DNA of 64,000 nucleotides from Veillonella sp. VA142 (GTDB lineage: Bacteria > Bacillota > Negativicutes > Veillonellales > Veillonellaceae), in assembly GCF_003992135.1 (NCBI RefSeq), contig NZ_RQVN01000002.1, positions 62,001-126,000 of the forward strand. The letters are read 5' to 3'. This document shows, piece after piece, positions 55,816-64,000 of the stretch. The notes beneath the pieces were generated by a model. It worked only from the letters and a program-made list of their open reading frames with translations. It made no database searches and was not told the origin of the DNA. Each line of letters begins with the position of its first letter. The stretch's first letter is position 1. Made by a program: the position numbers and the translations under genes.

Positions 55816-58431
55816 ATGAAAAAATTAATGGTTATAGATGGTAGTAGTTTATTATATCGGGCGTTCTTTGCATTACCACCATTACAAAATGCATTAGGGG
55901 TTCCTACGAATGCAGTATATGGGTTTTTAACTATGTTAACAAAGCTTTATGAAGAAATCAATCCTGATTATATTGCAGTAGCATTTGATAAAGGAAAGCA
56001 GACGTTCCGTATGGATATTTACGAAGACTATAAAGGAACTCGTCAAAGTGCACCAGATGAATTGCGCCCACAATTTAGCTTGATCCGTGAAGTGTTAGAA
56101 TCTTTAGGTATCATTGTCATTGAAGAAGAAGGATTTGAAGGCGATGATATTATTGGCTCGTTGAGCAAAAGATGGGGCTCGTCAGACCTTGCTGTTCATA
56201 TCATTACTGGTGATAGAGACAACCTACAACTAGTCGATGAGTATACCAGTGTGTTTTTAACGAAAAAGGGCATCACGGATATGCTTCATGTGACTATGGC
56301 TAATATGGAAGAACTGTATGGGTATGGTCCTCAAATGGTCATTGAAATGAAGTCTCTCATGGGAGATTCTTCTGATAATATTCCAGGTGTGCCTGGTGTT
56401 GGTGAAAAAACAGCCCTTAAACTATTGAATCAATATGGTACTCTCGAAGGTGTATATGAGCATATTGAGGAACAAAAGGGAAAACTGAAAGAACGATTAG
56501 TAGACAATAAAGAGTTAGCGTTCATTTCACATCAACTAGCTACCATCAAAATAGATATGGATATGCCTTATGAACTAGAGCAATTTGTTCCTATTGTACA
56601 TCGTGGCGAAGTGACACCTTTATTTGAAAAGTTAGGCTTTCACGCAGTAACACCAAGATTACTAAAGGCTATGGGTGTGGCAGAAGAAGGGACTCTATTC
56701 GATCAATTCTTAGCTCCACCAGCAGAAGAAATTGAATTAACTCATGTCACAGAGGTACCACGAGAATTTTATGAAGATAAAATCATCAGTGTAATTCTAA
56801 AAGAGGCTGGAACACATCCATTCAGAACCATAGAAGCTTTATACTTATATAATGGGGATACCCAATTAGTTGTGAATGGATTCGTGGATGTAGCACATGT
56901 GGAAACAGTCTTTGAAGGGGCTAAGGAAGTTGTTACAGATAACGCAAAATTGTTATTTGAAGTCCTAGGGACTGAAACAACAGGTCGTATTTCTATTTTA
57001 AAAAAAGAAATAGTTCATATTAAAGATATAACTTTAATGGCCTACTTATTAGATCCTACACGGGCGAACTATGGTATGACCTATTTATGTGAACGTTTTG
57101 GACAGCCTTCTATTCCTGCCATGGAAAATGAAACAGAGTGGGCTCTACAAGCACAAGCTTTATACGACATGCACGAGAAGGCTACGGAAGAGATGAAAAC
57201 AGCTGGTGTGTGGGACCTATATAGAGATATTGAACTGCCATTGCTACGTACACTCTGCGTATTAGAAAAAAATGGTATTTATATGGATGTAGATCAGTTA
57301 CACAGCACGTTGGAGCGCTTCAAAGCAGAGGTTAGTGAACTACAAGAAAAGATATTTACGTTAGCTGGAGAAACTTTCAATATTAATTCACCTAAACAAT
57401 TGGGTATCATTCTTTTTGAAAAGCTACAATTACCAGTCATTAAGAAAACAAAAACAGGCTATTCCACTGATGCGGAAGTCCTAGATATGCTTAGAAATGA
57501 CCATGAAATTGTAGAACAAATTTTAGCCTATCGTTCTGTTGTGAAATTAGTATCTACCTACTTAGAAGGATTTGAAGGACTTGTGAATCCTCATACTAAT
57601 CGAATTCATACTTCTTTTAATCAAATGGTAACAGCCACTGGCCGTTTAAGTAGTTCCGATCCGAATTTACAAAATATTCCTGTACGCAGTGAAAAAGGAC
57701 GTGAAATTCGAGCCTTATTTAAGCCAAATGATGGATATGATATGTTCGTCAGCGCCGATTATTCTCAAATTGAATTGCGTATTTTAGCTCATTTGTCGGA
57801 AGATCCAGCCTTGATTCAAGCGTTTCAAAATGGAGAAGATATTCACCGTTTTACAGCAGCGGAAGTCTTAGGTAAGTCTTTAGATGAGGTAACTCCTTTA
57901 GAACGTTCTCATGCAAAAGCTATCAATTTTGGCATTATCTATGGCATTAGTGACTTTGGTTTGTCTCGCGACTTAGGCATTACGAGAGCAGAAGCAAAAG
58001 AATATATTGAGCTATATTTCAGTCGTTATCCAAAGATTAAAGGGTATATGGATCATATGGTGCAAGAAGCACATGAAACAGGCTCTGTACGCACTATGTT
58101 TGGTCGTGTTCGCCCATTACCTGATATTAATAGTCGTAACTTTAACCGTAGATCCTTTGCGGAACGTACAGCGATGAATACGCCAATTCAAGGGACGGCG
58201 GCAGACATTATTAAGTTAGCCATGAACCAAGTAGAACAAGCGCTAGAAGAGCAAGGCTTGCAATCCCGTATTTTATTACAGGTACATGATGAACTCGTGT
58301 TAGAAGCGATAGAATCGGAACGAGCACAAGTAGAAACTCTGTTGCGAAATTGTATGGAACAAGTAGTGATATTACGTGTGCCATTGCAGGTAGATGTGCA
58401 CAGTGCAAACAACTGGGCAGATGTAAAATAG
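55816..58431 (+). CDS. polA: DNA polymerase I
   Basis: 871 aa. Residues about 1-290 form the 5'-3' exonuclease (VIDGSSLLYRAFFALP, ITGDRDNLQLVD, GDSSDNIPGVPGVG). Residues about 305-460 occupy the 3'-5' exonuclease position but lack the DxE start motif and other metal ligands, so proofreading is probably absent. The polymerase domain has motif A at D648 (DYSQIELR) and motif C HDELVLE with D825. Role: Okazaki fragment maturation and repair. Confidence 0.96.
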   Translation: MKKLMVIDGSSLLYRAFFALPPLQNALGVPTNAVYGFLTMLTKLYEEINPDYIAVAFDKGKQTFRMDIYEDYKGTRQSAPDELRPQFSLIREVLESLGIIVIEEEGFEGDDIIGSLSKRWGSSDLAVHIITGDRDNLQLVDEYTSVFLTKKGITDMLHVTMANMEELYGYGPQMVIEMKSLMGDSSDNIPGVPGVGEKTALKLLNQYGTLEGVYEHIEEQKGKLKERLVDNKELAFISHQLATIKIDMDMPYELEQFVPIVHRGEVTPLFEKLGFHAVTPRLLKAMGVAEEGTLFDQFLAPPAEEIELTHVTEVPREFYEDKIISVILKEAGTHPFRTIEALYLYNGDTQLVVNGFVDVAHVETVFEGAKEVVTDNAKLLFEVLGTETTGRISILKKEIVHIKDITLMAYLLDPTRANYGMTYLCERFGQPSIPAMENETEWALQAQALYDMHEKATEEMKTAGVWDLYRDIELPLLRTLCVLEKNGIYMDVDQLHSTLERFKAEVSELQEKIFTLAGETFNINSPKQLGIILFEKLQLPVIKKTKTGYSTDAEVLDMLRNDHEIVEQILAYRSVVKLVSTYLEGFEGLVNPHTNRIHTSFNQMVTATGRLSSSDPNLQNIPVRSEKGREIRALFKPNDGYDMFVSADYSQIELRILAHLSEDPALIQAFQNGEDIHRFTAAEVLGKSLDEVTPLERSHAKAINFGIIYGISDFGLSRDLGITRAEAKEYIELYFSRYPKIKGYMDHMVQEAHETGSVRTMFGRVRPLPDINSRNFNRRSFAERTAMNTPIQGTAADIIKLAMNQVEQALEEQGLQSRILLQVHDELVLEAIESERAQVETLLRNCMEQVVILRVPLQVDVHSANNWADVK

Positions 58432-58509
58432 TAGAATTTTATAATTTCGGTGCTATCGTTTGTGTATAAAATAGTTAAGCATGAGTAGAATCAAATGTGG
58501 GGTGTAAAT

Positions 58510-59124
58510 ATGTATAAAATCGGACTCACAGGAGGCATTGCGTCTGGAAAAAGTACAGTGTTACGATGGTTACAAAAAAAAGGTGTCCCCTATATTGATG
58601 CCGATGTAGTGGCTAGAGAAGTAGTTGAGCCAGGAACGCCAGGTTTGCAAGAATTGGTACAGGCTTTTGGACCTAATACAGTCCTAGAAGACGGTACGTT
58701 ACATCGTACCTATATTGGTAGCCTTGTGTTTTCTGATCCCAAAGCCTTGGAGACTATCAATTCTATATTGCAACCTCATATTAGACGGCGCATACAAGAA
58801 TTGACAGAAGAATGGGATACAAGAGGAAAACAGGCAGTTATCTATGATATACCATTGATGTTTGAAACAGATTGGCATACGCAGATGGATGAGATTTGGC
58901 TTGTCTATGTAAACCCTGTGACACAACTAGAACGTTTGATGAAACGAAACTCTTATTCTGAACAAGAGGCACTCGATCGTATCCATAGTCAAATGAGTTT
59001 AGATGACAAACGTTCCTTGAGTACAGTGGTTATAGATAATTCTGGGTCTATGAAACAATTAGAAAAGCAATTACGTAAATTATGGAAAACAGCGAAAATT
59101 CACTTTCAGAAGGAGGAAGTATGA
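58510..59124 (+). CDS. coaE: Dephospho-CoA kinase
   Basis: Last step of CoA synthesis. The P-loop GLTGGIASGKST lies at residues 5-16, and YIDADVVAREV and the RRR of HIRRRIQEL follow. 204 aa from ATG 58510; an earlier in-frame ATG at 58495 is less likely because the GGGGTG ribosome-binding site lies just after it. Stop overlaps the transglycosylase start as ATGA. polA-coaE adjacency is common in Firmicutes. Confidence 0.94.
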   Translation: MYKIGLTGGIASGKSTVLRWLQKKGVPYIDADVVAREVVEPGTPGLQELVQAFGPNTVLEDGTLHRTYIGSLVFSDPKALETINSILQPHIRRRIQELTEEWDTRGKQAVIYDIPLMFETDWHTQMDEIWLVYVNPVTQLERLMKRNSYSEQEALDRIHSQMSLDDKRSLSTVVIDNSGSMKQLEKQLRKLWKTAKIHFQKEEV

Positions 59125-59684
59125 GGGTATCCACAGCATTTGCTTGGCTAATCGTTGTCCTAACGGCTTACTATGTGCAATATGGACAACCCTATTTAGC
59201 CAGACAGTATGCGTATCCGTTAGCATATGAAAGCGCAATAATGAAACATGCATCTACCTACCATGTACGACCATCTATGGTTACTGCTGTGATTTATACG
59301 GAAAGTAAGTTTGATACGAATGCAAAATCTTTGCCTGGTGCCATAGGATTAATGCAGTTGATGCCTGAGACAGCGCACTGGATTGGCGAACAATTAAATC
59401 AGTCTAACCTGTCCGACCAGGACATTAAAGAACCAAACACGAACATACAGTTGGGGACTTGGTATTTATCATATTTATTAGAAGAGTTCAAAGGTAATGA
59501 AATCTTAGCTTTAGCAGCCTACAATGCGGGACGTGGTCATGTGGAGGAATGGATGCAGACCTATGGTTGGGATGATACTTTTGATGATGTAGACAAAATT
59601 CCATTTCCAGAGACGAAAGATTACGTGAAACGCGTGATGGCGTATGAATCACAGTATCAATCATTATATAGTCAATTACGATAA
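59121..59684 (+). CDS. Lytic transglycosylase (SLT domain), membrane-anchored
   Basis: Cleaves peptidoglycan glycan strands. A hydrophobic N-terminus (about 5-19, signal anchor) is followed by an SLT domain: YTESKF with catalytic E61, SLPGAIGLMQLMPETA (69-84), and LALAAYNAGRGHVEEW. 187 aa. AGGAGG precedes ATG 59121. The coaE-transglycosylase order is known in Firmicutes. Acts in the periplasm of this diderm, an inference from organism type. Confidence 0.92.
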   Translation: MRVSTAFAWLIVVLTAYYVQYGQPYLARQYAYPLAYESAIMKHASTYHVRPSMVTAVIYTESKFDTNAKSLPGAIGLMQLMPETAHWIGEQLNQSNLSDQDIKEPNTNIQLGTWYLSYLLEEFKGNEILALAAYNAGRGHVEEWMQTYGWDDTFDDVDKIPFPETKDYVKRVMAYESQYQSLYSQLR

Positions 59685-59695
59685 GGAAAGAATCC

Positions 59696-60340
59696 ATGGA
59701 TGCAATTATAAAAGAATGTGAAACCCTCGACTTATCTTGGTTAGACCCCACTATTGGAAACTTTCACTTAGTGGTGGAACAAAAAGCTATATCATCTACT
59801 GTATATAGTCTCTTTTATTATTTAAATGATAGAAATTGGCGTTGGTCAGTTCTCTATGACACAGAAGTAGGAGATTATATGGTACGCATTACAGTGCCTT
59901 TAGTAGAGTTTGTAGATATTGCTTTTATACGTGAGTCTTTAACCCCGTTTATAGAGAATTTAAAAGCCAACTATAAAGCATCTATGATGACACGATTTAT
60001 GGCTCCCCAAGAGGGGTTTTGCTATGAATACAAGCAGAAGGGCATACCTCAGTGGAATTATGCAGGGGTATTACCAGAAACAATTGAAGGATATCATTTA
60101 GATGTGACTCCTCATACAGCATTAGACATGATTAATGGATCTTATATTATTGGCACTTATGTCAAAGATAGTGAGGAAACAGGGGTAGTCTTATTTTATA
60201 ATACATTCCGTGACGAATTCTTTGGTGAAACTAGACAACAGGGTTATCCAGGAATTACACATGACTTGGATGCAATTACTTTAGATAAATTTGAGCAAGC
60301 TTTGACGAATCATTTACAAGAAGTATTACTTAGTTTATAA
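59696..60340 (+). CDS. Uncharacterised protein
   Basis: 214 aa, no signal peptide, membrane segment, metal-binding motif or recognisable domain. Mixed alpha/beta character with several aromatic-rich strands (SLFYYLNDRNWRWSVLYD) and an acidic average. It lies 11 bases after the lytic transglycosylase and shares its orientation, so it may be cotranscribed. A real gene is supported by a normal ribosome-binding site (AAGGAAAG) and codon use like its neighbours. Function not assigned. Confidence 0.7.
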   Translation: MDAIIKECETLDLSWLDPTIGNFHLVVEQKAISSTVYSLFYYLNDRNWRWSVLYDTEVGDYMVRITVPLVEFVDIAFIRESLTPFIENLKANYKASMMTRFMAPQEGFCYEYKQKGIPQWNYAGVLPETIEGYHLDVTPHTALDMINGSYIIGTYVKDSEETGVVLFYNTFRDEFFGETRQQGYPGITHDLDAITLDKFEQALTNHLQEVLLSL

Positions 60341-60434
60341 CCTACCTATGCTATTTACTAAGTTACATGGTACGTTTTTAGGTAGTATGTAATAGTGATA
60401 CTTTTGTATAGCGAATAGAAATAGAGGAAGCATT

Positions 60435-62447
60435 TTGGAACAGATCCGAATAGAAAAACTTGGGAAATCCTTTGGGATACGAGAAATTTTCTCTAACGTA
60501 TCCTTTACCATACGACAAGGTGAACGTCTCGCTTTAGTAGGTCCTAATGGGGCAGGTAAATCGACGTTAATGAAGTGCATACTAGGTATAGAAGAACATG
60601 ATGCAGGGGTCATTGTGAAAGACAGTAGTATCACTATTGGCTATTTACAGCAAGATATCAATTTAGGTGATGCCAGCTTAGAAGAAGAAATTCAAACGGC
60701 TTGGGCTGATGTACAGCACCTTGAATCTCAGTTACAAGCATTAACGACAGAATTAGAAACTCGAGATGCCACAGAACAGGGTATGCGTCGTTTATCCTAT
60801 TTACAAGAACGATTAGAATGGCTTGGTGGATATGATTATGAAAAACAAAGCCAACGTATTGCTTATGGCTTAGGATTTAGTGACGAAGATCTAAAGAAAA
60901 AAGCCAGTGAATTTTCTGGGGGACAAAAAACTCGTATTAACTTGGCGAAAGCCTTGGTACGTCGCCCAGACTTTTTATTTCTTGACGAACCTACTAACCA
61001 TTTAGATATGCCAATGTTAGAGTGGTTAGAAGGATACTTAAAATCCTATAAAGGTGGCATTGTCATTATCAGCCATGATCGGTATTTCTTAAATCAAGTG
61101 GCTACAGAAGTGGTGGAATTGGCTCATCATAAAGTACATACCTATAAAGGTAATTATAGCCAGTTCTTAAAGCAACGAGAACAACAACGAGTAGCGTATC
61201 AACGTGCGTATGAAAAGCAACAAGAACACATTCGTAAAACAAAAGAATATATTGACAAATATCGAGCAGGTATAAAATCTAAAATGGCTCGTGGTCGTCA
61301 ATCACAGTTAGATAGATTAGAGCGATTAGAGGCACCTGACCAAGATAGAGAGTTTACCTTTACATTTCCTAAGCCAGAAATGAGTGCAGACCGAGTATTG
61401 ATGGTGGAAGATGTATCTATTGGTTATGATGCAGAACATCCAGTGGCTACACATATTACAACGACCTTGCGTCGTGGAGATATAGTAGGTTTAATCGGAG
61501 CCAATGGAGCTGGAAAATCGACTCTTGTAAAAACAATTATGGGAGAAGTCAATACACTGGATGGAACGATTACCACTGGAAATCGAGTGCAGACAGGCTA
61601 TTTTTCGCAAGAACATGAAGAGTTACATCCTACTTGGTCTGTGTTACAAGAGATTATGGCTCCTTATGATATGTCAGAAGAAGCTGCTCGCAGTGTATTA
61701 GGAGCCTTTCAATTTAGAGGGGATGATGTGTTCAAGTTAGTAGGAGATTTATCAGGTGGAGAACGGGCAAGGGTAGCCTTATTACAGTTATTTTTAGAAG
61801 GTCGTAACTTCTTAATCCTCGACGAACCGACAAATCATTTAGACATCCCTACACGAGAAACAGTGGAGCAAGCCTTACAACAATTTGAAGGAACTTTGTT
61901 AATCATCTCCCATGACCGGTATTTGTTAGATGCAGTGGCAAAACGCATTGTGGTCTTAGATAATGGTGGCATTGAAGAGTTCCATGGCAATTATTCGTAT
62001 TACAAAGAAAAAATGTTGGAACGATCCGTCTTAGCAGCACAACGATTAGAAGCGGAGCAGATGAAGTGCAACAATATGTCTAGTCATACAGCAGGAAAGA
62101 CCGACAATGCTAGAAATACAGCAGTGAGTACTGATTCTAATGCTGAGATACATAAAGGTACATCAGGGACTGCTATGACAGAGAAACAAAATACAAGTTT
62201 TTCAGAAACAGCGACAACTCCTAAAAAGAAAACGAATTCTTTTATGGTAGAAAAGGAATTAGCCAAAGTAGAATCAGATATTGCACGGTATGAGGCGACA
62301 GTTAAAATGTATACGGTACAGCTACAGGATCCATCTATACAAGGAGATATATCAGAATATGAACGATTATCTCAGGATTTGGCCAATACTACATCACAGT
62401 TAGAGGCCCTCTACGAGCGGTGGGAACACCTTAGTGAAGAGGCTTAG
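60435..62447 (+). CDS. ABC-F family ATPase (Uup/YdiF type)
   Basis: Soluble tandem-ATPase protein of the translational ABC-F group; some rescue stalled ribosomes or give antibiotic resistance. Walker A GPNGAGKST at 36-44 with SGGQKTRINL and DEPTNHLD; second GANGAGKST near 355 with LSGGERARVAL and DEPTNHLD. A P-site-type linker sits between the domains and a C-terminal coiled coil spans about 600-670. No membrane domain. The start is TTG 60435 with GAGGAAG upstream; it gives the expected N-terminus EQIRIEKLGKSFG. 670 aa. Confidence 0.92.
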   Translation: MEQIRIEKLGKSFGIREIFSNVSFTIRQGERLALVGPNGAGKSTLMKCILGIEEHDAGVIVKDSSITIGYLQQDINLGDASLEEEIQTAWADVQHLESQLQALTTELETRDATEQGMRRLSYLQERLEWLGGYDYEKQSQRIAYGLGFSDEDLKKKASEFSGGQKTRINLAKALVRRPDFLFLDEPTNHLDMPMLEWLEGYLKSYKGGIVIISHDRYFLNQVATEVVELAHHKVHTYKGNYSQFLKQREQQRVAYQRAYEKQQEHIRKTKEYIDKYRAGIKSKMARGRQSQLDRLERLEAPDQDREFTFTFPKPEMSADRVLMVEDVSIGYDAEHPVATHITTTLRRGDIVGLIGANGAGKSTLVKTIMGEVNTLDGTITTGNRVQTGYFSQEHEELHPTWSVLQEIMAPYDMSEEAARSVLGAFQFRGDDVFKLVGDLSGGERARVALLQLFLEGRNFLILDEPTNHLDIPTRETVEQALQQFEGTLLIISHDRYLLDAVAKRIVVLDNGGIEEFHGNYSYYKEKMLERSVLAAQRLEAEQMKCNNMSSHTAGKTDNARNTAVSTDSNAEIHKGTSGTAMTEKQNTSFSETATTPKKKTNSFMVEKELAKVESDIARYEATVKMYTVQLQDPSIQGDISEYERLSQDLANTTSQLEALYERWEHLSEEA

Positions 62448-62456
62448 GAGGTTTCT

Positions 62457-63383
62457 ATGAAAGGTCGTTTTGCCCCCAGCCCTACAGGCCATATGCATGT
62501 AGGGAATTTGTGGGTAGCATTTTTGTCCTATTGGTCTGCACGACGCCAAGGTGGTGAGTATATTGTCCGCATCGAAGATGTGGATACGCAACGTTCTAAA
62601 CCAATCTATGCAGATCATATATTAGAAGATTTATCTTGGTTAGGTTTTAGTTGGGATGAAGCACCTACGTATCAATCCCAACGTTTAGATATATATGAAA
62701 GATATCTACAAGAATTACGTACCCAAGAACGGTTATATCCATGTTATTGTAATCGAGCTCGCTTACAGGAAATCAGTAGTGCTCCTCATCAAGGTGAAGC
62801 CCATCATGTATACGATGGATATTGTTTAACCCATGAGCCGACTATAGGTGAAAGACCTCCTTCTTGGCGATTTCATATGGAGGATATAAGAGGATCCTTT
62901 CAGGATATATATCGAGGTACGGTAGATTATGAAATCCAATCTTGTAATGGTGATATCGTGTTAAAGCGATGGGATGGAATGATTGCCTATCATCTGGCAG
63001 TGGTCATTGATGATTATGAAATGGGGGCCACAGAAGTGATTCGAGGCAATGATTTATTACCTGTAACGGGTCATCAAATTGCGTTAGGTCAGACATTTGG
63101 ATTTCCCAAATTACAATATGGTCATGTGCCTATGTTAGTGGATACAGAAGGGTATCGCTTATCTAAACGGCAACAAAGTATAACCATGCGTGATTTACAG
63201 AATCAAGGGGCTACACCAGAGAGTCTATGGGCTTGGTTCGCCATCGAAACAGGGTTACTTACAATAAAAGACTTACCGATTTGTGGGAAGGTTACACTTT
63301 CAGAGTTACTCACTATTGATATTTCAAAAATTCTCTTAGAACAAGATACAATTAAATTGACAAACTTCGATGTTATGGTATGA
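62457..63383 (+). CDS. gluQ: Glutamyl-Q tRNA(Asp) synthetase
   Basis: Attaches glutamate to the queuosine at the wobble position of tRNAAsp. A truncated GluRS: HVGN at 14-17 in RFAPSPTGHMHVGN, a zinc site (CYC...YDGYC near 98-122), and LSKR near 231-235, with no anticodon-binding domain. 308 aa against 479 for the gltX product here. Nine bases after the ABC-F gene. Implies the genome makes queuosine. Confidence 0.92.
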   Translation: MKGRFAPSPTGHMHVGNLWVAFLSYWSARRQGGEYIVRIEDVDTQRSKPIYADHILEDLSWLGFSWDEAPTYQSQRLDIYERYLQELRTQERLYPCYCNRARLQEISSAPHQGEAHHVYDGYCLTHEPTIGERPPSWRFHMEDIRGSFQDIYRGTVDYEIQSCNGDIVLKRWDGMIAYHLAVVIDDYEMGATEVIRGNDLLPVTGHQIALGQTFGFPKLQYGHVPMLVDTEGYRLSKRQQSITMRDLQNQGATPESLWAWFAIETGLLTIKDLPICGKVTLSELLTIDISKILLEQDTIKLTNFDVMV

Positions 63384-63406
63384 TAGTAAAGTATGAGGTG
63401 ATACGT

Positions 63407-63778
63407 ATGTCAATGGAAACAGCGATCCAAGAAAAAACGTGGGCCGTATTAGGTGCCACAACAAGAACCGATAAGTTCGGATATAAGATTTTCAAACATC
63501 TTTTGAATAAAGGATATACAGTGTATCCAGTAAATCCTAATATTACATCTATCGATGGTGTACAATGCTATCCAAGCTTGCATGAGTTGCCAGTAGTACC
63601 TACTGTGGTCGACTTTGTGGTACCAGAAAAAGTTGGATTAGAAGCTCTAGATGCTTGTAAAGAGTTAGGGATTAAGACCGTTTGGCTACAACCAGGTGCG
63701 GATAAACCGGCAGTAGTGAAAAAGGCAACTGAATTAGGTCTTGAAGTAATTCAAGATTGTGTATTGATTCAAATTTAA
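63407..63778 (+). CDS. CoA-binding-domain protein (YccU family)
   Basis: 123 aa, a single Rossmann-like CoA-binding domain related to succinyl-CoA synthetase alpha: WAVLGATTRTDKFGYKIFKHLLNKGY, YPVNPN, VDFVVPE and LQPGA. No catalytic activity is known for these small proteins. Start chosen at ATG 63407 (GAGGTGA upstream); ATG 63380 overlaps gluQ by 4 bases and is the alternative. Confidence 0.9.
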   Translation: MSMETAIQEKTWAVLGATTRTDKFGYKIFKHLLNKGYTVYPVNPNITSIDGVQCYPSLHELPVVPTVVDFVVPEKVGLEALDACKELGIKTVWLQPGADKPAVVKKATELGLEVIQDCVLIQI

Positions 63779-63790
63779 TAGGAGGCTTAC

Positions 63791-64000
63791 ATGAGCGCAA
63801 TTATTGATGTAACAACAGCAAATTTTAAAGAAGTAGTAGCAGGAAATGATAAAGTAACTGTCGTAGATTTCTGGGCACCATGGTGTGGATACTGTATTCG
63901 CATGATGCCAGTATATGATGAATTGGCAGCTGCGTTAGGCGACAAAGTGACATTAACAAAAGTAAACACTGACGAACAACCTGAATTGGCACAGTTCTTC
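63791..64000 (+). CDS. trxA: Thioredoxin, N-terminal part (cut by window end)
   Basis: First 70 codons visible from ATG 63791 with AGGAGG upstream. VVDFWAPWCGYC carries the redox pair C32 and C35 with Gly-Tyr between them instead of the usual Gly-Pro. Otherwise standard thioredoxin (TLTKVNTDEQPELAQFF). Reduces protein disulfides in the cytosol; a WCGYC site may shift redox potential. The C-terminal cis-proline lies outside the window. Confidence 0.9.
   Translation, partial: MSAIIDVTTANFKEVVAGNDKVTVVDFWAPWCGYCIRMMPVYDELAAALGDKVTLTKVNTDEQPELAQFF

Noticed and set aside
60342-60385. CTACCTA/TAGGTAG inverted repeat after the unknown gene
   Set aside because: Only 7 bp with a 30-base loop and no T tract; likely chance.

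Overview
The window is about 40% GC by eye and is almost entirely protein-coding on the + strand; the one confident minus-strand gene is rpsT. It looks like chromosome of a diderm Firmicute of the class Negativicutes, most likely Veillonella or a close relative. Three things support this. The housekeeping gene order is Firmicute: priA-def-fmt-rsmB-rlmN-PP2C-PASTA kinase-rsgA-rpe, and radA-yacL-ispDF-gltX-cysS-mrnC-rlmB-rae1. There is an IspH-ribosomal protein S1 fusion. There are also true outer-membrane systems (a secretin with a PilP/GspC-like partner, and a two-partner secretion barrel with its exoprotein), which monoderm Firmicutes lack. The genus is inference.

Layout. 1-5954: end of cmk, plsC, ispH-rpsA, der, plsY, gpsA (nucleotide, phospholipid and isoprenoid metabolism, ribosome assembly). 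6040-9631: rsmD, coaD, a coiled-coil protein, a GNAT acetyltransferase between two related terminators, coaBC. 9617-11031: promoter, SAM-I riboswitch and metK. 11331-24212: a long run from priA to nnr covering replication restart, formyl-Met metabolism, rRNA modification, Ser/Thr phosphorylation signalling, ribosome maturation, CoA and NAD(P)HX repair. 24252-30929: a ComEC-like MBL-fold lipoprotein, two SDR sugar-nucleotide epimerases, a nucleoid-associated protein, YbaK, RNase H1 and pgi. 30949-44190: outer-membrane and secretion region. 44368-64000: glyA, upp, radA, yacL, ispDF, gltX, cysS, mrnC, rlmB, rae1, rpsT (minus), polA, coaE, a lytic transglycosylase, an unknown protein, an ABC-F ATPase, gluQ, a CoA-binding protein and the start of a thioredoxin.

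The main accessory system is at 33090-44190. It holds a 2609-residue filamentous-haemagglutinin-type exoprotein with a C-terminal DNA/RNA non-specific endonuclease domain, a 517-residue putative immunity protein whose start overlaps the exoprotein stop by one base, and a FhaC/ShlB-type outer-membrane transporter. This reads as a contact-dependent inhibition (CDI-like) locus in the order toxin-immunity-transporter. The exoprotein carries two tandem TPS secretion domains, which is unusual. Base composition falls sharply from just after the pretoxin region to about two-thirds through the immunity gene, which suggests replacement of a toxin/immunity cassette.

The only gene-free stretch over 300 bases (53472-53902) holds a roughly 220-bp imperfect palindrome followed by the rlmB promoter. 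I saw no tRNA, rRNA, CRISPR array or intact insertion sequence.
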